Shown piece after piece: positions 61,970 through 64,000 of a stretch of DNA of 64,000 nt. Made by a program: the position numbers and the translations under genes. The first letter of the stretch is position 1. Each line of letters begins with the position of its first letter. The notes below the pieces were generated by a model. It worked only from the letters and a program-made list of their open reading frames with translations, was not told the origin of the DNA and made no database searches. The DNA is taken from the NCBI RefSeq assembly GCF_002813295.1, contig NZ_PHUE01000001.1:3162001-3226000 (forward strand), written 5' to 3'. Origin of the DNA: Flavobacterium sp. 5 (GTDB lineage Bacteria > Bacteroidota > Bacteroidia > Flavobacteriales > Flavobacteriaceae).

Positions 61970-64000
61970 ATGAATCATTCCGTTCGATATTATTGGTTTT
62001 TATTAATAGCAATTTTGTGTTTGTCTTCTTGTGGTCACCACAATAAAAATCATATAAAAATTGGATTCTCTCAAGCGATGAGCACTGATGATTGGCGAAA
62101 GCAAATGAACAGCTCGATGAAAATAGAAGCATCCTTGAGGCCAGAAGTCAATTTAACAATAAGTGACGCCGAAAATAATGTTGAAAAACAAATTGGTGAC
62201 ATCGAAAAATTCATTTCACAAAAAGTAGATGTTATTATTGTTTCTCCTATTGAATCAAAACCTTTGACCGCCGTTGTTGAAAAATCTCTTAAAGCTGGAA
62301 TTCCAGTTTTGGTCGTTGATAGAAAAATAGAGGGAGAAAATTATACCGCTTATATAGGTGCAGATAACATTGAAATTGGTCGTATTGCTGCCCGTTATAT
62401 TGCCTCACACAGCAAGGGTTCTGGTAAAATTATAGATATTTCTGGAGCAATTGGTTCTTCACCTGCTTATGAACGAAGCTTAGGTTTTAATCAAATCATT
62501 AAAGAGAATAAGAATTTAAAATTAGTAAACACTATTCAAGGCGATTGGGAAAAAGAATCGGTTAAGAAACCCCTTAAAAATTACCTTTTGCAGGATTCTG
62601 ATATTGAATATGTTTTTGCTCAAAATGATCGAATGGCGTTAAGTGCCTGGGAAACGGCAAAAACATTAGGACTTGAAAAAAAGATAAAATTTATAGGAGT
62701 CGATGGTTTAAATACAGTAAATGGCGGCATAGAATTGGTAAAAAGTAATGTGCTTGAAGGAACTATATTATATCCAACAGGAGGAAATGAAGCTCTGAAA
62801 TTGGCTTTAAAAATGTATAATAAAGAAACTATTGCAAAAAATAATATCTTAAATACTATTGTAATTGATCAAAATAATGCTGAAATCATCGAGAATCAGA
62901 TGGATAGAGTGGATCAGCAGCAGCAAGTTATCGAAAAGCAACAATCGGCAATAAATGTTCAGGAGGTTGAATATGCTTCTCAGAATAATCTGGTTCGGCT
63001 GTTGAGTTTGTTTTTGGTAATCATTTTAAGTTTGGCTGTATATAGTATCTATTCAACAATTTTTATTTCAAGAAAGAAAAAAGAACTTGAACGTATTAAT
63101 AAAACGGTAGTAGAGCAAAAAAATGAAATTCAAGACATGGCTGAAATTGCAAGAAAGAGCAACGAAGCCAAATTAAATTTCTTCACTGGCTTATCGCATG
63201 AGTTTAAAACTCCAATTACTCTAATAATGAGTTATGTGGAATCATTGATAGAAAATGAAAAGATAAAAGGAACTGCGCTTATTGATGAAGTAAAGTTGAT
63301 TCACAAAAACTCAAATCGATTATTAAGACTTATTAATCAATTATTGGATTTTAGAAAAATAGAAGAACAAAAGTTTACTTTAAGGGCTTCTAAAACCAAT
63401 ATATATAGTTTTACGAATGAGGTAATGACTAATTTTAAGGGAGAAGCCGCAAGGAGAAATATTGATTTTAAATTAATTTCGGATGCAAAAGATACGACTC
63501 TATTTATAGACCGAAGTTTAATGGATAAAGTGTATTTTAATTTGCTATCGAATGCATTTAAGTTTACTCCAGATAATGGTTCTATTACTATTTCGATTAA
63601 AGAAAGCGCTAATAATTCAGTTAAAATTCTTTTCAAAGATTCAGGAATTGGTATTCCCGAGGCTGAACTTTCTAATGTATTTGATCCATTTTTCAGAGCT
63701 TCCAATAACAACAAAAACAGCTCAGGTATTGGATTGCATTTATCCAAAGAATTCGTGTTGTTGCATCATGGGGTAATTGAGTTAAAATCAAAACAAGGCT
63801 CCGAGTTTAGTATTACTTTATTAAAAGGAAGCGGTCATTTAAAAGCTTCTGAGATTATTGAATTTACTGAAAACAAAAATGATATTTCTAGTTTACTGTT
63901 AGACGATTTAAATTCGGATACTGATTTTAATGATAATAAAATAATTGAAGATTCCGAGAAACACTCGCTTTTAATTATTGAAGATAATGGAGATTTAGTT
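61970..64000 (+). CDS. Hybrid two-component sensor with periplasmic sugar-binding domain, 3' end outside window
   Basis: The frame is open from ATG 61970 to the window edge, 677 codons without a stop. A signal segment (FLLIAILCLSSCG) leads to a periplasmic-binding-protein domain of the RbsB type (about 30-310): IKIGFSQAMSTDDW, DVIIVSPIESKPL, VLVVDRKIEG and FAQNDRMALSAWE. One membrane helix follows (about 341-365), then HisKA with GLSHEFKTP (His410), an ATPase domain with NLLSNAFKFTPDNG and DSGIGIPE, and the start of a receiver (LLIIEDNGD). Such Bacteroidota hybrid sensors bind a monosaccharide and activate polysaccharide-use genes; a C-terminal AraC domain is expected beyond the edge. Confidence 0.93.
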   Translation, partial: MNHSVRYYWFLLIAILCLSSCGHHNKNHIKIGFSQAMSTDDWRKQMNSSMKIEASLRPEVNLTISDAENNVEKQIGDIEKFISQKVDVIIVSPIESKPLTAVVEKSLKAGIPVLVVDRKIEGENYTAYIGADNIEIGRIAARYIASHSKGSGKIIDISGAIGSSPAYERSLGFNQIIKENKNLKLVNTIQGDWEKESVKKPLKNYLLQDSDIEYVFAQNDRMALSAWETAKTLGLEKKIKFIGVDGLNTVNGGIELVKSNVLEGTILYPTGGNEALKLALKMYNKETIAKNNILNTIVIDQNNAEIIENQMDRVDQQQQVIEKQQSAINVQEVEYASQNNLVRLLSLFLVIILSLAVYSIYSTIFISRKKKELERINKTVVEQKNEIQDMAEIARKSNEAKLNFFTGLSHEFKTPITLIMSYVESLIENEKIKGTALIDEVKLIHKNSNRLLRLINQLLDFRKIEEQKFTLRASKTNIYSFTNEVMTNFKGEAARRNIDFKLISDAKDTTLFIDRSLMDKVYFNLLSNAFKFTPDNGSITISIKESANNSVKILFKDSGIGIPEAELSNVFDPFFRASNNNKNSSGIGLHLSKEFVLLHHGVIELKSKQGSEFSITLLKGSGHLKASEIIEFTENKNDISSLLLDDLNSDTDFNDNKIIEDSEKHSLLIIEDNGDLV

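Overview
The window is a low-GC chromosomal segment of a Bacteroidota bacterium, most likely Flavobacterium or a close Flavobacteriaceae relative. The evidence is the gene content (HmuR/HmuY haem uptake, DUF5683 next to ParAB, tandem long signal peptidases, WbqC, a substrate-binding-domain hybrid two-component sensor), the absence of strong Shine-Dalgarno sequences, and repeated TAnnTTTG promoter boxes. Most of the DNA is ordinary housekeeping sequence. No rRNA, tRNA, CRISPR array, prophage or origin was recognised.

Layout. 1-2.6 kb: 5'-truncated TonB-dependent receptor and HmuY lipoprotein. 2.8-6.4 kb: ffh, folD, a coiled-coil membrane protein. 6.4-12 kb (minus): rluF, alpha/beta hydrolase, a CdsZ-like protein without zinc ligands, Nif3 protein, TPR protein. 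12.2-14 kb: overlapping lpxK and purine nucleoside phosphorylase. 14-18.2 kb (minus): TPR hybrid histidine kinase, gap, lipA. 18.6-25.9 kb: M48 protease, TonB, glycosyltransferase/ECF sigma pair, PaiA/PaiB-like pair, murB, DUF2461, rhodanese-thioredoxin lipoprotein. 26-28.8 kb: recF, ParDE module, amidase. 28.8-32.2 kb is an accessory stretch: small or orphan genes, a 22-bp palindrome array and other repeats. 32.2-38.8 kb: TPR protein, ribH, mutL, two rhomboids, EEP phosphatase. 38.9-45.8 kb (minus): wbqC-like, two lepB copies, dapB, DUF5683, parB, parA. 46-54 kb: dienoyl-CoA reductase-like SDR, methionine aminotransferase, RsmI-like methylase, LMW-PTP, dnaA, thioesterase, YigZ, HAD, ribD. 54-56.7 kb: GNAT, prmC, MacB-like permease. 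56.7-58.1 kb: a repeat-built intergenic region with a 21-bp palindrome array. 58-64 kb: hisS, an IS4-family element with a 10-bp target duplication inside a terminator, an esterase, and the start of a hybrid two-component sensor running off the window.

Most unusual are the non-coding structures. Two intergenic arrays of unrelated sequence share one architecture: short palindromes tandemly repeated at 22 bp (about 12 units, upstream of a small XRE-like gene) and 21 bp (ten exact plus about ten decayed units, nested between inverted copies of other repeats). Both periods equal about two helical turns, which suggests arrays of symmetric protein-binding sites. A dispersed hairpin repeat family (four copies seen) and the IS insertion in the terminator loop add to the picture. 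Among proteins, MutL has degraded endonuclease motifs, the CdsZ-like protein has lost all four zinc ligands, and the signal peptidase gene is duplicated in tandem with both catalytic dyads intact.
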